This document shows, in pieces, positions 27,261 through 36,803 of a stretch of DNA of 64,000 nt; within the stretch, counting starts at the first letter, position 1; each line of letters begins with the position of its first letter. The notes under the pieces are model-generated. The model searched no databases. It was not told where the DNA came from and was given only the letters and a program-made list of their open reading frames with translations. Made by a program: the position numbers and the translations under genes. Origin of the DNA: Klebsiella grimontii (GTDB lineage: Bacteria > Pseudomonadota > Gammaproteobacteria > Enterobacterales > Enterobacteriaceae); NCBI RefSeq assembly GCF_900200035.1, contig NZ_FZTC01000034.1:1-64000 (forward strand), given 5' to 3'.

Positions 27261-28595
27261 ATGAGTACGCTAATAACGGATAAGGTCGATAAAGCGGCGG
27301 TCCACAATGAAAAACTGGATACCAGCGCGTATTTACCGCACACCCCCTGGCTGCAATTTTTACTGGTCTGTTGCCTGTTTGCGCTATGGGGCATGGCGGG
27401 CAACCTGAATGATATTTTGATCGCCCAGTTTAAAAAGGGCTTCGATTTAACGGATACCCAGACGGCGCTGGTGCAGTCGATTTTTTTCCTCGGCTACTTT
27501 TTTGTCGCCCTGCCTGCGGCGGCGCTAATTAAGCGTTATTCCTATAAAGCGGCGATTATTATTGGGCTGTGCCTGTACGCCCTCGGCTGTTTCCTGTTCG
27601 TTCCGGCCGCGCAGATCATGACCTACGGCGCGTTCCTCGCCTGCCTGGGGGTGATCGCCTGCGGACTCTCTTTTCTGGAAACGTCGGCAAACACCTACTC
27701 AAGCCTGCTGGGCCCGATTCAATCCTCCACCCAGCGCATTAACTTTTCGCAGATCTTCAACTCGCTGGGGGTGATTTCCGGCGTGCTGATTGGCCAGGTG
27801 ATGGTCTTTGGCGAGAACGATCCGAGCCATGAACAGCTGCTGGCGATGCCCGCCGCCGCCGCGGACGCCGCGCGCCATCAAATGGTCGGCCAGGTGGTCG
27901 GGCCCTATCTGATTATCGGCTCCGTGCTGGTGGTGCTGGCGCTGGTGTTCGTGTTTATTAAATTCCCGTCGTGCAAGGGCACGCCGTCACAACAGCAGCA
28001 GATCCCGACAGAAAGCATGGGGTCAACGCTGAAACGCCTGTTTGTTATCCCGCGCTTTCGCCTCGGCATCCTGTCGCAGTTTTTGTACGTCGGCGCCCAG
28101 GTTGGCGTATGGAGCTTCACGATCCGCTTTGTGCAGCTCGTGCAGCAGGGCACCAGCGAGCACTCCGCGACCTACTGGCTGCTGGCTTCTCTGGTGATTT
28201 ACGCCGTGGGTAAAACCGTCGCCACCTGGCTGATGAACCGCCTCAATCCGGCGCTGCTGCTCGGCACCTTTGCCCTGGCCGCCACCGCCCTTTTATTGGT
28301 TGCCGTATTCAGCAGTTCAATGCTGGCGGTCTATGCGCTCATTCTGGTCAGCTTCTGTATGGCGCCATGCTGGCCGACCAACTTTGGCCTGGTCATTAAG
28401 GGCATGGGGAAAGATACCCAGACCGCAGGCTCGATCGTAGTGATGTCGATTATCGGCGGGGCCGTTATTCCACTGGTGATGGGCATTATCTCGGATATGA
28501 ACGGCGGCAATATGCAAATCGCCTTTATCGCTCCGCTCCTGTGCTTTGTGTATGTCGCTTTCTACGGTTTCTGGTGCGTGCGTAAGGGGGTATAA
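27261..28595 (+). CDS. FucP-family sugar:H+ symporter (possible deoxyribose permease)
   Basis: An MFS carrier of 444 residues with 12 predicted helices, of the fucose:H+ symporter family. Family features are LLVCCLFALWGMAGNLNDIL in the first helix, LVQSIFFLGYFF in the second, FLETSANTYSSLLGP, RINFSQIFNSLG and the C-terminal FCMAPCWPTNFGLVIKGMG. Related to FucP and to the Salmonella deoxyribose permease DeoP. It follows the PfkB kinase by 36 bases with GAGGA in front. The transported sugar is unproven; L-fucose enzymes are absent. Confidence 0.87.
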   Translation: MSTLITDKVDKAAVHNEKLDTSAYLPHTPWLQFLLVCCLFALWGMAGNLNDILIAQFKKGFDLTDTQTALVQSIFFLGYFFVALPAAALIKRYSYKAAIIIGLCLYALGCFLFVPAAQIMTYGAFLACLGVIACGLSFLETSANTYSSLLGPIQSSTQRINFSQIFNSLGVISGVLIGQVMVFGENDPSHEQLLAMPAAAADAARHQMVGQVVGPYLIIGSVLVVLALVFVFIKFPSCKGTPSQQQQIPTESMGSTLKRLFVIPRFRLGILSQFLYVGAQVGVWSFTIRFVQLVQQGTSEHSATYWLLASLVIYAVGKTVATWLMNRLNPALLLGTFALAATALLLVAVFSSSMLAVYALILVSFCMAPCWPTNFGLVIKGMGKDTQTAGSIVVMSIIGGAVIPLVMGIISDMNGGNMQIAFIAPLLCFVYVAFYGFWCVRKGV

Positions 28596-28596
28596 C

Positions 28597-28986
28597 ATGC
28601 GCGAACTTATCAACACGATTGCTCATATTGGCTATCAGGTCAGCGACTTAACGCGTTCGCTTGCCTTCTATGAACCGCTGGGCTTTCAGCGCCAGCAGCG
28701 GTTTAGCAAGCCGTCGCCGCAGGGCACTATTGAAGTCGCGTTCCTGGAAATGGCGGGCGCCGTCCTCGAGCTGTATCAGCTTCCCGCAGGAACGCCCTTT
28801 GACGCTCCTCGCTGCGGTATCGATCATCTGGCGCTGGAAGTCCGCGACCTGGATGCGGTGCAGCAGCGGCTGGCGGCGCTCGGCTATCCGCTCGATGAAG
28901 GGCCGATTGAGGAAGAAAATGTGCGCTTCCTGCTTATTCGCGGCCCCGACGGCGAACGGCTCGAGTTCGATGCCTTTAAACGCTAA
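28597..28986 (+). CDS. VOC/glyoxalase-fold protein
   Basis: A 129-residue vicinal-oxygen-chelate domain protein, starting at the ATG 1 base after the permease stop with AAGGGGG upstream. Potential metal ligands are His10 (INTIAHIGYQV), His in GIDHLALEV (about residue 73) and Glu in GERLEFDAF near the C terminus, spaced as in glyoxalase I and methylmalonyl-CoA epimerase-like proteins. The function in this operon is unknown. It may remove a reactive dicarbonyl or act as an isomerase. It ends the plus-strand sugar operon. Confidence 0.82.
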   Translation: MRELINTIAHIGYQVSDLTRSLAFYEPLGFQRQQRFSKPSPQGTIEVAFLEMAGAVLELYQLPAGTPFDAPRCGIDHLALEVRDLDAVQQRLAALGYPLDEGPIEEENVRFLLIRGPDGERLEFDAFKR

Positions 28987-29011
28987 GCGGCAGGGCTGAT
29001 CCCCTTCTCCC

Positions 29012-29040
29012 TTTTAGACCCGGTTAATACGGGTCTAAAA
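29012..29040. terminator. Inverted repeat after VOC gene
   Basis: Perfect 11-base arms TTTTAGACCCG / CGGGTCTAAAA with a 7-base loop lie 26 bases after the VOC stop. There is no T run beyond the stem's own, so termination is probable but not certain. A second, weaker repeat (CAGGCTTT / AAAGCCTG) follows near 29052. Confidence 0.55.
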
Positions 29041-29235
29041 GCGGGCTTCCTCAGGCTTTACAAAAGCCTGCCTGATTCCAGTATTTCTCCCCCCTACCCG
29101 GCCTCTCCTGCCTATTGTGCAATGTTACAAAATTGCTTCCGTTTTGTTGATTTTCTATTGTGAGCCATTCGGCAATTTCCTCTCCTGAATTTCCCCAGAC
29201 TACTTCCAGTCAATACGCAATATCAGGAGAGACAA

Positions 29236-30792
29236 ATGAGCAGCACCTCCGCCGACTTCCAGAATCTTTACCAGGCCCTGAGCCGCAGCGCCGCCCGCAG
29301 CCCGGATGCCCTGGCGCTGGCGTTTGAGGATCGGCGCTATCTGTACCGCGATTTTCACCTGCGGGTACAGCGAGCGATGGCGCAGCTTGACCGCATCTGG
29401 TCGCTGCGCAAAGGCGACCGAATCCTGCTGGCCTGGGGGAATCATCCCGCTTTTTGCGAAGTCCTTTTTGCCGCGCTGGGTCTGGGCATCGAAGTGGTGC
29501 CTTTCAGCACTAAGCTTAAGCAGGCCGAGAGCGAGGAGCTGGTGGGCCATATCGCCCCGCGGGTCGTGCTGTTCGATGCGACCGTACAGGACTGGCTGAA
29601 ACACACCCCCAACGCGCGCGCGGTTTCACTCAGCGAATGGCAGGCGCTCTCACTTCCCGAACCGCTGACCCGCCAGCCGGTCCCGGTTAACCGCGACGAT
29701 ACGGCGGTGATGATGTTCACCTCCGGTACCACCGGAGAGCCGAAAGGGGCGATTATCACGCACAATAACCTGCTCTGCGCGATTGACGCCTATACGCAAA
29801 AACTGAATCTCACCGCCGCGGATAGCACCATTCTGGCGGTGCCTATCTATCACATCACCGGCCTGTCGGCGCTGCTGGCGCTGTTTATTAGCCTCGGCGC
29901 GAGCCTCTGGCTACAGCACCGGTTTAACGCCCCGCAGGTAATCAACACCCTGCGCGAGCAGAACATTACCTTTCTGCACGGCTCGCCAACCATTTTTATC
30001 CTGCTGTGCCAGGCTGCGCGCGAGCAGAGCGCCAGCCATCCAGGCGATTTCCCCGCGCTACGCACGATTGCCTGCGGCGCGGGCCACCTGAGCGACGGAC
30101 TGATCGCTGAGCTAAAAACCCTGTTTCCGCATACGGCGATTCAGCCGATCTACGGTCTCACCGAAACGACCTCGCCCGCCACCATCTTTCCAGGCGATGT
30201 CTGGGGCAGCGATAAATGCGGCAGCTCGGGGCAGGCGATCCCCGGCCTCGCCATTGCGATCCGCAACGATCGCCAGCAGCCCCTCCCCGCCGGGCAAATC
30301 GGGCATATCTGGCTCAAAGGCGATGTGGTGATCCGCGAATACTGGCAGCACAGCGAACGACGCCCGAGCTGCGATGCGCAGGGCTGGTTTTGTACCGGCG
30401 ATCTGGGCTATCTCGACGACGAAGGCTGGCTGTACATCAAAGACCGCAGCAAGGACATGATCAATCGCGGCGGAGAGAAGATCTACTCGCTGGAGCTGGA
30501 GAACATCCTCTCTACCTATCGGGGAGTGCGGGAAGTTGCCGTGATCCCGACCCCCAGCCCGGTCTATGGCGAAGAGCCGGTGGCGTTTATCGTGCCGGAC
30601 GGTCAGCACCACCTGACCAGCGAAGAGATCCTCGGCTGGCTGAAGGTCAAAATCGCCCGCTTTAAGCTGCCGGCGCGCATTATTTTCACCCGCGTTTTAC
30701 CGCGTACCCATAACGGAAAAGTGAGCAAGCAGCAGCTCAAAGCGCGCCTCGCGGAATCCATCATCACGCTATCAACGGAGGATAAAAAGTGA
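29236..30792 (+). CDS. Acyl-CoA synthetase (ANL superfamily, CaiC-like acid-CoA ligase)
   Basis: An AMP-forming carboxylate-CoA ligase of 518 residues. The P-loop TSGTTGEPKGAII is at about 160-172, followed by the aromatic/His pocket VPIYHITG. YGLTET and TGDLGYLDDEGW are the adenylate motifs, RSKDMINRGGEKI the hinge, and the catalytic Lys is in NGKVSKQQ near the C terminus. It activates a carboxylic acid as a CoA thioester. The pocket is not diagnostic, but the downstream lactonase, dehydrogenase, thiolase and glycerate kinase favour a hydroxylated short acid such as 2-deoxyribonate. First gene of the operon; its stop overlaps the next start. Confidence 0.88.
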   Translation: MSSTSADFQNLYQALSRSAARSPDALALAFEDRRYLYRDFHLRVQRAMAQLDRIWSLRKGDRILLAWGNHPAFCEVLFAALGLGIEVVPFSTKLKQAESEELVGHIAPRVVLFDATVQDWLKHTPNARAVSLSEWQALSLPEPLTRQPVPVNRDDTAVMMFTSGTTGEPKGAIITHNNLLCAIDAYTQKLNLTAADSTILAVPIYHITGLSALLALFISLGASLWLQHRFNAPQVINTLREQNITFLHGSPTIFILLCQAAREQSASHPGDFPALRTIACGAGHLSDGLIAELKTLFPHTAIQPIYGLTETTSPATIFPGDVWGSDKCGSSGQAIPGLAIAIRNDRQQPLPAGQIGHIWLKGDVVIREYWQHSERRPSCDAQGWFCTGDLGYLDDEGWLYIKDRSKDMINRGGEKIYSLELENILSTYRGVREVAVIPTPSPVYGEEPVAFIVPDGQHHLTSEEILGWLKVKIARFKLPARIIFTRVLPRTHNGKVSKQQLKARLAESIITLSTEDKK

Positions 30793-32390
30793 GCAGCAAA
30801 TTTATCGACGCCCATCAAGCGGCGCAGCGGGTCGCCAGCGGCGACACCGTCTGCACCGTCGGGATGACGCTTATCGGCGCGGCGGAGTCCATTTTAAGCG
30901 CTATCGAAGCGCGCTTTCTGACCGCGGGCGAACCGCGCGACCTGACGCTGCTGCATGCCGCTGGGCAAAGCGATCGCCAGCGCGGCATCCAGCACTTCGC
31001 CCATCCGGGTATGGTGACGCGCCTTATCGGCTCGCACTGGGGCCTGGCGCCGCGCTGGATGGCGATGATCAACAACAACGAAGTGGAAGCCTGGTGTCTG
31101 CCGCAGGGGCAGATCGTTCATCTCTATAGCGCGATGGCCGCCGGACTTGCGGGGAGGCTTTCCCCCGTCGGGCTCGGTACCTTTGTCGATCCGCGCATGG
31201 AAGGCGGGCGGATGAACGCCCGCACCCGCGAACGGCCCGATCTGATCGAGCACGTGACGTTTCGCGGCGCCGAATATCTGTTTTACCCGGCCATTCCCCT
31301 GGACGTGGTCATTGTGCGCGGCACCCATGCTGATGAAGACGGCAACCTCACGACCGATGAAGAGGTGATGAAGCTGGAAGTTCTGCACGCGGTTCTCGCC
31401 GCCAGACGCTATGGGGCGAAGGTGCTGGCGCAGGTGAAATATCGCGTGGCGAAAGGCTCGCTGCATCCGAAAAGCGTCACCGTTCCCGGCAACCTGATTG
31501 ACGCCATTGTGGTGTGCGAAGAGCCGCAGACGGATCACCGCCAGACCTCCAGTTGGGACTTCGATCCGGCGCTGTGCGGCGATATCCAACTGCCCGCCGC
31601 GCAGAGCGCGCCGCTGCCGCTCGACCTGCGCAAACTTATCGGGCGGATAGCCTGCCGCTATCTGACGCCCGGCTGCGTCATCAATCTCGGCACCGGCATT
31701 CCCAACGACGTTATTGGCGCCATCATTCACGAAGAACGGCTCGGCGAGCAGGTCACCATCACCGTGGAGTCGGGGATCTACGGCGGCCAGCAGGCGGGCG
31801 GCGTTGATTTCGGCATCGGTCGTAATCTGAGCGCGATGATAGGCCACCAGGATCAAATGCTCTATTACAACGGCGCGGGAGTCGATATCACCTTTATGGG
31901 CGCCGGCGAGATGGACCCGCACGGCCACGTCAACGCTACGCGGCTCGGCGCATCCTGCCCCGGCGCGGGCGGTTTTATCGACATCACCCAGAATGCCCGC
32001 CACGTCGTGTTCTGCTCCTCTTTTACCGCCAAAGGGCTGGAGATCGCCTGTGAACAAGGGGCGCTGCATATCCGCCGCGAAGGCGAGGTACGTAAATTCG
32101 TCGCCGGGGTTAATCAGATTTCTTATAACGGCGAGCTGGCCCGCGCCAAAGGACAAACCATGCATTACGTCACCGAACGGGCGGTTTTCGAACTACGCCC
32201 GGAGGGGCCGGTGCTGACGGAAATCGCCCCCGGTATCGATCTTGAGCGCGACATCCTGGCGCATATGGATTTTCGTCCGACGATCGCCGCGGATCTTCAG
32301 GTTATGGACAGCCGCTTGTTCACCCCGCAGCCCTGCGGCCTCGCGGAACATCTGTCCCGGAATTCATCCTCTGACTCACAAGGAAATTAG
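30789..32390 (+). CDS. Fused alpha-beta CoA-transferase (YdiF-like, family I)
   Basis: A 533-residue CoA-transferase in which both subunits are fused, as in YdiF and propionate CoA-transferase. The N-terminal half has GDTVCTVGMTLIGAAES and GLGTFVDPRMEGGRMN. The C-terminal half has INLGTGIPNDV and the catalytic Glu in TVESGIYGGQQ (near residue 324), then GAGEMDPHGHVN. It moves CoA between two acids through a glutamyl-CoA intermediate. The GTG start overlaps the ligase stop (GTGA). Here it could recover CoA from the cleavage product and hand it to a fresh substrate acid, saving the ATP used by the ligase. That role is inference. Confidence 0.9.
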   Translation: MSSKFIDAHQAAQRVASGDTVCTVGMTLIGAAESILSAIEARFLTAGEPRDLTLLHAAGQSDRQRGIQHFAHPGMVTRLIGSHWGLAPRWMAMINNNEVEAWCLPQGQIVHLYSAMAAGLAGRLSPVGLGTFVDPRMEGGRMNARTRERPDLIEHVTFRGAEYLFYPAIPLDVVIVRGTHADEDGNLTTDEEVMKLEVLHAVLAARRYGAKVLAQVKYRVAKGSLHPKSVTVPGNLIDAIVVCEEPQTDHRQTSSWDFDPALCGDIQLPAAQSAPLPLDLRKLIGRIACRYLTPGCVINLGTGIPNDVIGAIIHEERLGEQVTITVESGIYGGQQAGGVDFGIGRNLSAMIGHQDQMLYYNGAGVDITFMGAGEMDPHGHVNATRLGASCPGAGGFIDITQNARHVVFCSSFTAKGLEIACEQGALHIRREGEVRKFVAGVNQISYNGELARAKGQTMHYVTERAVFELRPEGPVLTEIAPGIDLERDILAHMDFRPTIAADLQVMDSRLFTPQPCGLAEHLSRNSSSDSQGN

Positions 32391-32392
32391 CT

Positions 32393-33127
32393 ATGAAACT
32401 TGCCAGTAAAACCGCCATTGTCACCGGCGCCGCGCGCGGTATCGGCTTTGGCATTGCTCAGGTGCTTGCGCGGGAAGGCGCGCGCGTGATCATCGCCGAT
32501 CGCGACGCGCACGGCGAAGCCGCCGCCGCGTCCCTGCGCGAATCGGGCGCACAGGCGCTGTTTATCAGCTGCAATATCGGTGACAAAGCGCAGGTCGAAG
32601 CGCTGTTTTCCCAGGCCGAAGAGGCGTTTGGCGCGGTGGATATTGTGGTGAATAACGCCGGAATCAACCGCGACGCCATGCTGCACAAACTCTCCGAAGC
32701 GGACTGGGATACGGTGATCGATGTCAATCTGAAGGGCACTTTTCTCTGTATGCAGCAGGCCGCCATCCGTATGCGCGAGCGCGGCGCGGGCCGCATTATC
32801 AATATCGCTTCCGCCAGCTGGCTTGGCAACGTCGGACAAACCAACTATTCGGCGTCAAAAGCCGGCGTGGTGGGGATGACCAAAACCGCCTGCCGCGAAC
32901 TGGCGAAGAAAGGCGTCACGGTCAACGCCATCTGCCCGGGCTTTATCGATACCGATATGACCCGCGGCGTCCCGGAAAACGTCTGGCAAATCATGATCAA
33001 TAAAATACCCGCGGGTTACGCCGGGGAGGCGAAAGACGTTGGCGAGTGCGTGGCGTTTCTGGCGTCTGACGGCGCGCGCTATATCAACGGTGAAGTGATT
33101 AACGTCGGCGGCGGCATGGTGCTGTAA
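32393..33127 (+). CDS. SDR 3-hydroxyacyl-CoA/FabG-like dehydrogenase
   Basis: A 244-residue short-chain dehydrogenase close to FabG. It has TGAARGIGFGIA (about 11-22), NNAGINRDAML (about 84-94), the catalytic Ser in ASASW, and Tyr/Lys in NYSASKAG (about 150-157). The C terminus has INGEVINVGGG. NRDAML and DVNLKGTF are FabG/PhaB traits. Between a CoA-transferase and a thiolase it should oxidise a 3-hydroxyacyl-CoA to the 3-ketoacyl-CoA. It starts 2 bases after the preceding stop, behind AAGGAAA. Confidence 0.9.
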   Translation: MKLASKTAIVTGAARGIGFGIAQVLAREGARVIIADRDAHGEAAAASLRESGAQALFISCNIGDKAQVEALFSQAEEAFGAVDIVVNNAGINRDAMLHKLSEADWDTVIDVNLKGTFLCMQQAAIRMRERGAGRIINIASASWLGNVGQTNYSASKAGVVGMTKTACRELAKKGVTVNAICPGFIDTDMTRGVPENVWQIMINKIPAGYAGEAKDVGECVAFLASDGARYINGEVINVGGGMVL

Positions 33128-33138
33128 GGAGAAAAACG

Positions 33139-34329
33139 ATGACACAGGCTAATGATATTGTGGTTGTCAGCGGCGTCCGTACCGCTATTGGCACGTTTAA
33201 CGGCAGTCTTAAGCATACCCACCAGCATGACCTCGGGGCGGCGGTTATTCGCGAAGCGGTCAACCGCGCCGGACTTGCGCCGCAGGATATCGACGAAACG
33301 ATCGTCGGCAACGTCGGGCAAATCGCCGAAAGCGGTTTTATCGCCCGCATCTGCCAACTGCGGGCGGGGATCCCACAGGAGAGCACCGCGTATTCGGTTA
33401 ACCGCCAGTGCGGATCCGGGCTCCAGGCCCTCGCGGACGGCATGATGCAGCTGCAAAGCGGCCAGGCCGAGGTGGTCGTCGCCTGCGGAACGGAAAATAT
33501 GACCCAGCTCCCCTACTACCTGCGTAAAGCGCGCGATGGCTATCGCATGGGCCACGGCGAGCTGGAAGATGGGCTGATCTCCATTCTCACCTGGCCGGAA
33601 GGGCCTTATCACAACGGCATCACGGCGGAAAACGTTGCGCAACGTTTCGGTATCACCCGCGAAGCGATGGACGATTTCGCCTGGTCGAGCCAGCAGAAGG
33701 CGCTGAAGGCGATCGCTGAGGAGCGCTTCCGCGAGCAGATTCTGGCTCTTGAGGTGCCGGACGGCAAAAAAGCGACCCGCCTGTTCGCGACCGATGAACA
33801 CCCGCGCGACACCCCGCGCGAAAAGCTTGCCGCGCTGCGTCCGGCATTTAAAGCCGACGGCGTGGTGACGGCGGCCAACTCCTCCGGCATTAACGACGGC
33901 GCGGCCGCGCTGGTGATGATGACCCGCCAGCAGGCGGAAAAGCGCGGCCTCACCCCGAGTATGCGAATTCGCGGCTGGGCGGTTGCCGGCTGCGGCGCGG
34001 AGATTATGGGGTTTGGTCCCTCTCCCGCTACTCGACGCCTGATGGACCGTCTCAATATGGATGTTCACGCCATCGATTTAATTGAACTCAATGAGGCCTT
34101 CGCCGCCCAGGCGCTGGCGGTGATGAACGATCTGCGTCTCGATCCGGCCCGCGTCAACGTCAACGGCGGCGCGATCGCTCTCGGCCATCCGGTGGGCGCC
34201 AGCGGTGCGATCCTGCCGGTCAAACTGATGTATGAAATGGCGCGCAGCGGCGCGCGCACCGGTCTGGTCACCATGTGCATCGGCGGCGGCCAGGGGATTT
34301 CTATGCTGTTCGAGCGCGAAGGCGCTTAG
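33139..34329 (+). CDS. Acetyl-CoA acyltransferase (thiolase, AtoB/BktB-like)
   Basis: A 396-residue biosynthetic-type thiolase. The nucleophile is Cys91 in [12 protein letters not shown]. The other active-site residues are His in [14 protein letters not shown] (near 353) and Cys in CIGGGQG (near 383). [11 protein letters not shown] is also present. It cleaves a 3-ketoacyl-CoA with CoA to acetyl-CoA and a shortened acyl-CoA. For ketodeoxyribonyl-CoA the products would be acetyl-CoA and glyceryl-CoA, which fits the glycerate kinase downstream. It is the last of four tightly spaced genes; a stem-loop follows 8 bases after its stop. Confidence 0.92.
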   Translation: MTQANDIVVVSGVRTAIGTFNGSLKHTHQHDLGAAVIREAVNRAGLAPQDIDETIVGNVGQIAESGFIARICQLRAGIPQESTAYSVNRQCGSGLQALADGMMQLQSGQAEVVVACGTENMTQLPYYLRKARDGYRMGHGELEDGLISILTWPEGPYHNGITAENVAQRFGITREAMDDFAWSSQQKALKAIAEERFREQILALEVPDGKKATRLFATDEHPRDTPREKLAALRPAFKADGVVTAANSSGINDGAAALVMMTRQQAEKRGLTPSMRIRGWAVAGCGAEIMGFGPSPATRRLMDRLNMDVHAIDLIELNEAFAAQALAVMNDLRLDPARVNVNGGAIALGHPVGASGAILPVKLMYEMARSGARTGLVTMCIGGGQGISMLFEREGA

Positions 34330-34337
34330 GAAAAGAC

Positions 34338-34360
34338 GGCCCGAAGTGGGGCTTCGGGCC
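34338..34360 (+). terminator. Stem-loop after thiolase gene
   Basis: GGCCCGAAG / CTTCGGGCC with a 5-base loop, but without a T run. It may act as a processing or partial termination point between the CoA genes and the transporter/lactonase/kinase genes. Confidence 0.4.
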
Positions 34361-34464
34361 GGGCGTCGTTCGGGTCAGCACCCGGCGACAACCTGTGAGC
34401 TGACGAACGGGATCGACGCGATCCCGGCAAGGCTTCTGACCACGAATACGGGGAAATAATAACC

Positions 34465-35802
34465 ATGTCCGCAATAAATGAAAAGGCGGTAAACGGGACG
34501 CAGCTGCAGCGCACCCATAAAAAGATCTACCGCCATTTGATGCCGCTACTTATCGTGGCGTACATCATTAGCTTTATTGATCGTACCAATATTGGCATGG
34601 CGAAAGCGACCATGTCGGTGGATATCGGCCTTTCCGCAACCGCATTCGGCCTCGGGGCCGGGTTGTTTTTTCTCACCTACGCGGTGCTGGAGATCCCCAG
34701 CAACCTGTTTTTAACCCGGATTGGCGCGCGGCGCTGGATCGCCCGCATCATGATCACCTGGGGGATCATCTCCTGCGGTATGGCGTTCGTCACCGGGCCT
34801 ACGTCCTTTTACGTGATGCGCCTTTTGCTCGGCGCCGCCGAAGCGGGGCTGTATCCGGGCATTATTTACTACCTGACCCTCTGGTTTGGCCGTGAAGAGC
34901 GCGCTAAAGCCACCGGCCTGTTCCTGCTGGGGGTCTGCCTGGCCAATATTATCGGCGCGCCGCTGGGCGGATTGTTATTAAGCCTTGATGGAATGTCCGG
35001 CTGGCACGGCTGGCAGTGGATGTTCTTTATCGAAGGGCTGCCCGCGATAGCGCTGGCGTTCGTCGTCTGGCGCAGGCTGCCGGATAAACCCGCCGACGCC
35101 CGCTGGCTGGACAGCCACGACGTACAGGCAATCACTGCGGTGCTGGAGAAAGAAGCCGAGGAGACGCGCCATACGCCAAGCCGCTTTTCCCTGAAAACCG
35201 CGCTCACCACCCGCGTATTTTTGTTGCTGGTGCTAATTTACTTTACCCACCAGTTCTCGGTTTACGGCCTGAGTTATTTCCTGCCGGGGATCATCGGAAG
35301 CTGGGGCCAGCTTACCCCGCTGCAGATCGGTCTGCTGACCGCCATCCCGTGGATCGCCGCCGCCGCTGGCGGGATCCTGCTGCCGCGTTTCGCCCGGACG
35401 GAACAGCGTTCGCGCAGCATGCTGATGGCCGGGTATCTGGTCATGGCGACCGGCATGGCGATTGGCGCGATTGCCGGCCACGGCGTGGCGTTGCTTGGCT
35501 TCTCGCTGGCCGCCTTCATGTTCTTCGCCATGCAATCCATCATCTTTAACTGGCTCCCCTCGATCATGAGCGGGCATATGCTGGCGGGCAGCTTCGGACT
35601 GCTTAACTGCCTCGGATTGTGCGGCGGCTTTCTCGGGCCGTTTATCCTCGGCGCGTTTGAGGACCGCACCGGCGCGGCGACGTCCGGCTTATGGTTCGCC
35701 GTCGCGCTACTGATTGTCGGCGCGCTGGCATCTCTGTTGATTAAAAGTTCGTCATCCTCTACCCCCGCCTCGGCAAAACAGGCCCGCGGCGAAAACGCTT
35801 AA
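34465..35802 (+). CDS. MFS transporter, anion:cation symporter (ACS) family
   Basis: A 445-residue carrier with 12 helices. The ACS family mark is visible as IISFIDRTNIGMAKATM in helix 1. GAAEAGLYPGIIYYLTLWF follows in helix 4, then FIEGLPAIALAFVVWRRLPD at the end of the first half. ACS members bring in organic anions such as galactonate, glucarate, tartrate and phthalate. Its position suggests uptake of an aldonate, with 2-deoxyribonate the leading guess. The lactonase gene follows after 13 bases. Confidence 0.88.
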   Translation: MSAINEKAVNGTQLQRTHKKIYRHLMPLLIVAYIISFIDRTNIGMAKATMSVDIGLSATAFGLGAGLFFLTYAVLEIPSNLFLTRIGARRWIARIMITWGIISCGMAFVTGPTSFYVMRLLLGAAEAGLYPGIIYYLTLWFGREERAKATGLFLLGVCLANIIGAPLGGLLLSLDGMSGWHGWQWMFFIEGLPAIALAFVVWRRLPDKPADARWLDSHDVQAITAVLEKEAEETRHTPSRFSLKTALTTRVFLLLVLIYFTHQFSVYGLSYFLPGIIGSWGQLTPLQIGLLTAIPWIAAAAGGILLPRFARTEQRSRSMLMAGYLVMATGMAIGAIAGHGVALLGFSLAAFMFFAMQSIIFNWLPSIMSGHMLAGSFGLLNCLGLCGGFLGPFILGAFEDRTGAATSGLWFAVALLIVGALASLLIKSSSSSTPASAKQARGENA

Positions 35803-35815
35803 TCAGGAGCGCCTT

Positions 35816-36694
35816 ATGCGTATCGAAGTGTTACTGGATTTAAAAACTCGCCTCGGCGAGAGCCCTGTATGGGATATCGAGCAGCAACGTCTTTGGTGGG
35901 TAGATAGCCTCGACGGGCGCCTGTTCGCCTGTAACGCGCAGGGCGGCGCGATTAAGAGCTGGGACGTGCGGCAGAAAATTGGCTCTTTCGCCCTGCGCCA
36001 GAACGGCGAAGGCGCGGTGGTAGCGCTACAGAATGGCGTTCATCTGCTCGACTTCGCCAGCGGCGGGCTGACGCTGCTGCACCATCCGGAAGCGGACCGG
36101 CCCTTTAACCGGCTCAACGACGGTAAAGTCGATCGTCAGGGACGCTTTCTGTTCGGGTCGATGGATATGCGCGAAGAGGAGCCAAGCGGCGCGCTATATC
36201 GCCTGGACGCCGATCTGTCACTGCACGTGCTGAAGAAAAATATCATCGTCTCTAACGCCCCCTGCTGGAGCCCCTCCGGCGAAACGTTCTACTTTGCCGA
36301 TACCTGGACGGGCGAAATCTGTGCCTGGGACTACAACACCGCGACCGGCGATCTCTCTGGCGAACGTGTCTTTTGCCACGTCGATCGCAGCGAAGGCGGC
36401 GCGGCGGATGGCGCCACCGTGGACAGCGAAGGCTATCTGTGGAACGCGCTGGTCTATGCGGGCAAGCTGGTGCGCTACACGCCGGAGGGCGAGGTCGATC
36501 GCATCATTGAGATGCCGGTGAAAAAAGTCACCAGCGTGATGTTCGGCGGCGAAAACCTCGACGTGCTGTACGTCACCTCAATGGCGCAGCCGCCGCTACC
36601 GCGCTTCCCGGAAGATAATCAGCTACGCGGCAGCCTGTTCGCCATTTACGACCTGGGCGTCACCGGCGTAGCGGAACGGCGCTTTGCCGGTTAA
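35816..36694 (+). CDS. SMP-30/gluconolactonase family lactonase
   Basis: A 292-residue six-bladed beta-propeller of the SMP-30/regucalcin family. Metal ligands appear as Glu14 in RLGESPVWD, Asn in IIVSNAPCWSPSGE (near residue 145) and Asp in ADGATVDSEGYLW (near 200). RPFNRLNDGKVDRQGRF and FADTWTG are also typical. It opens a sugar lactone to the free aldonate. In this cluster it may hydrolyse 2-deoxyribono-lactone so that the acid can be activated with CoA. It lies between two transporter genes on the same strand. Confidence 0.9.
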   Translation: MRIEVLLDLKTRLGESPVWDIEQQRLWWVDSLDGRLFACNAQGGAIKSWDVRQKIGSFALRQNGEGAVVALQNGVHLLDFASGGLTLLHHPEADRPFNRLNDGKVDRQGRFLFGSMDMREEEPSGALYRLDADLSLHVLKKNIIVSNAPCWSPSGETFYFADTWTGEICAWDYNTATGDLSGERVFCHVDRSEGGAADGATVDSEGYLWNALVYAGKLVRYTPEGEVDRIIEMPVKKVTSVMFGGENLDVLYVTSMAQPPLPRFPEDNQLRGSLFAIYDLGVTGVAERRFAG

Positions 36695-36803
36695 ACGAAT
36701 ATCCGGCTCGCCGCGATAACAATAATACCCGGCGAACCCACTCTGACCCTGATACCTGGCGGCGCGCGCCATGCTGTCGCGACGCCGCGGAGTAAACACG
36801 ACT

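Noticed and set aside
30894..32165. 423-residue frame opposite the CoA-transferase
   Set aside because: Complement of a well-supported gene; composition typical of an antisense frame, with no motif.
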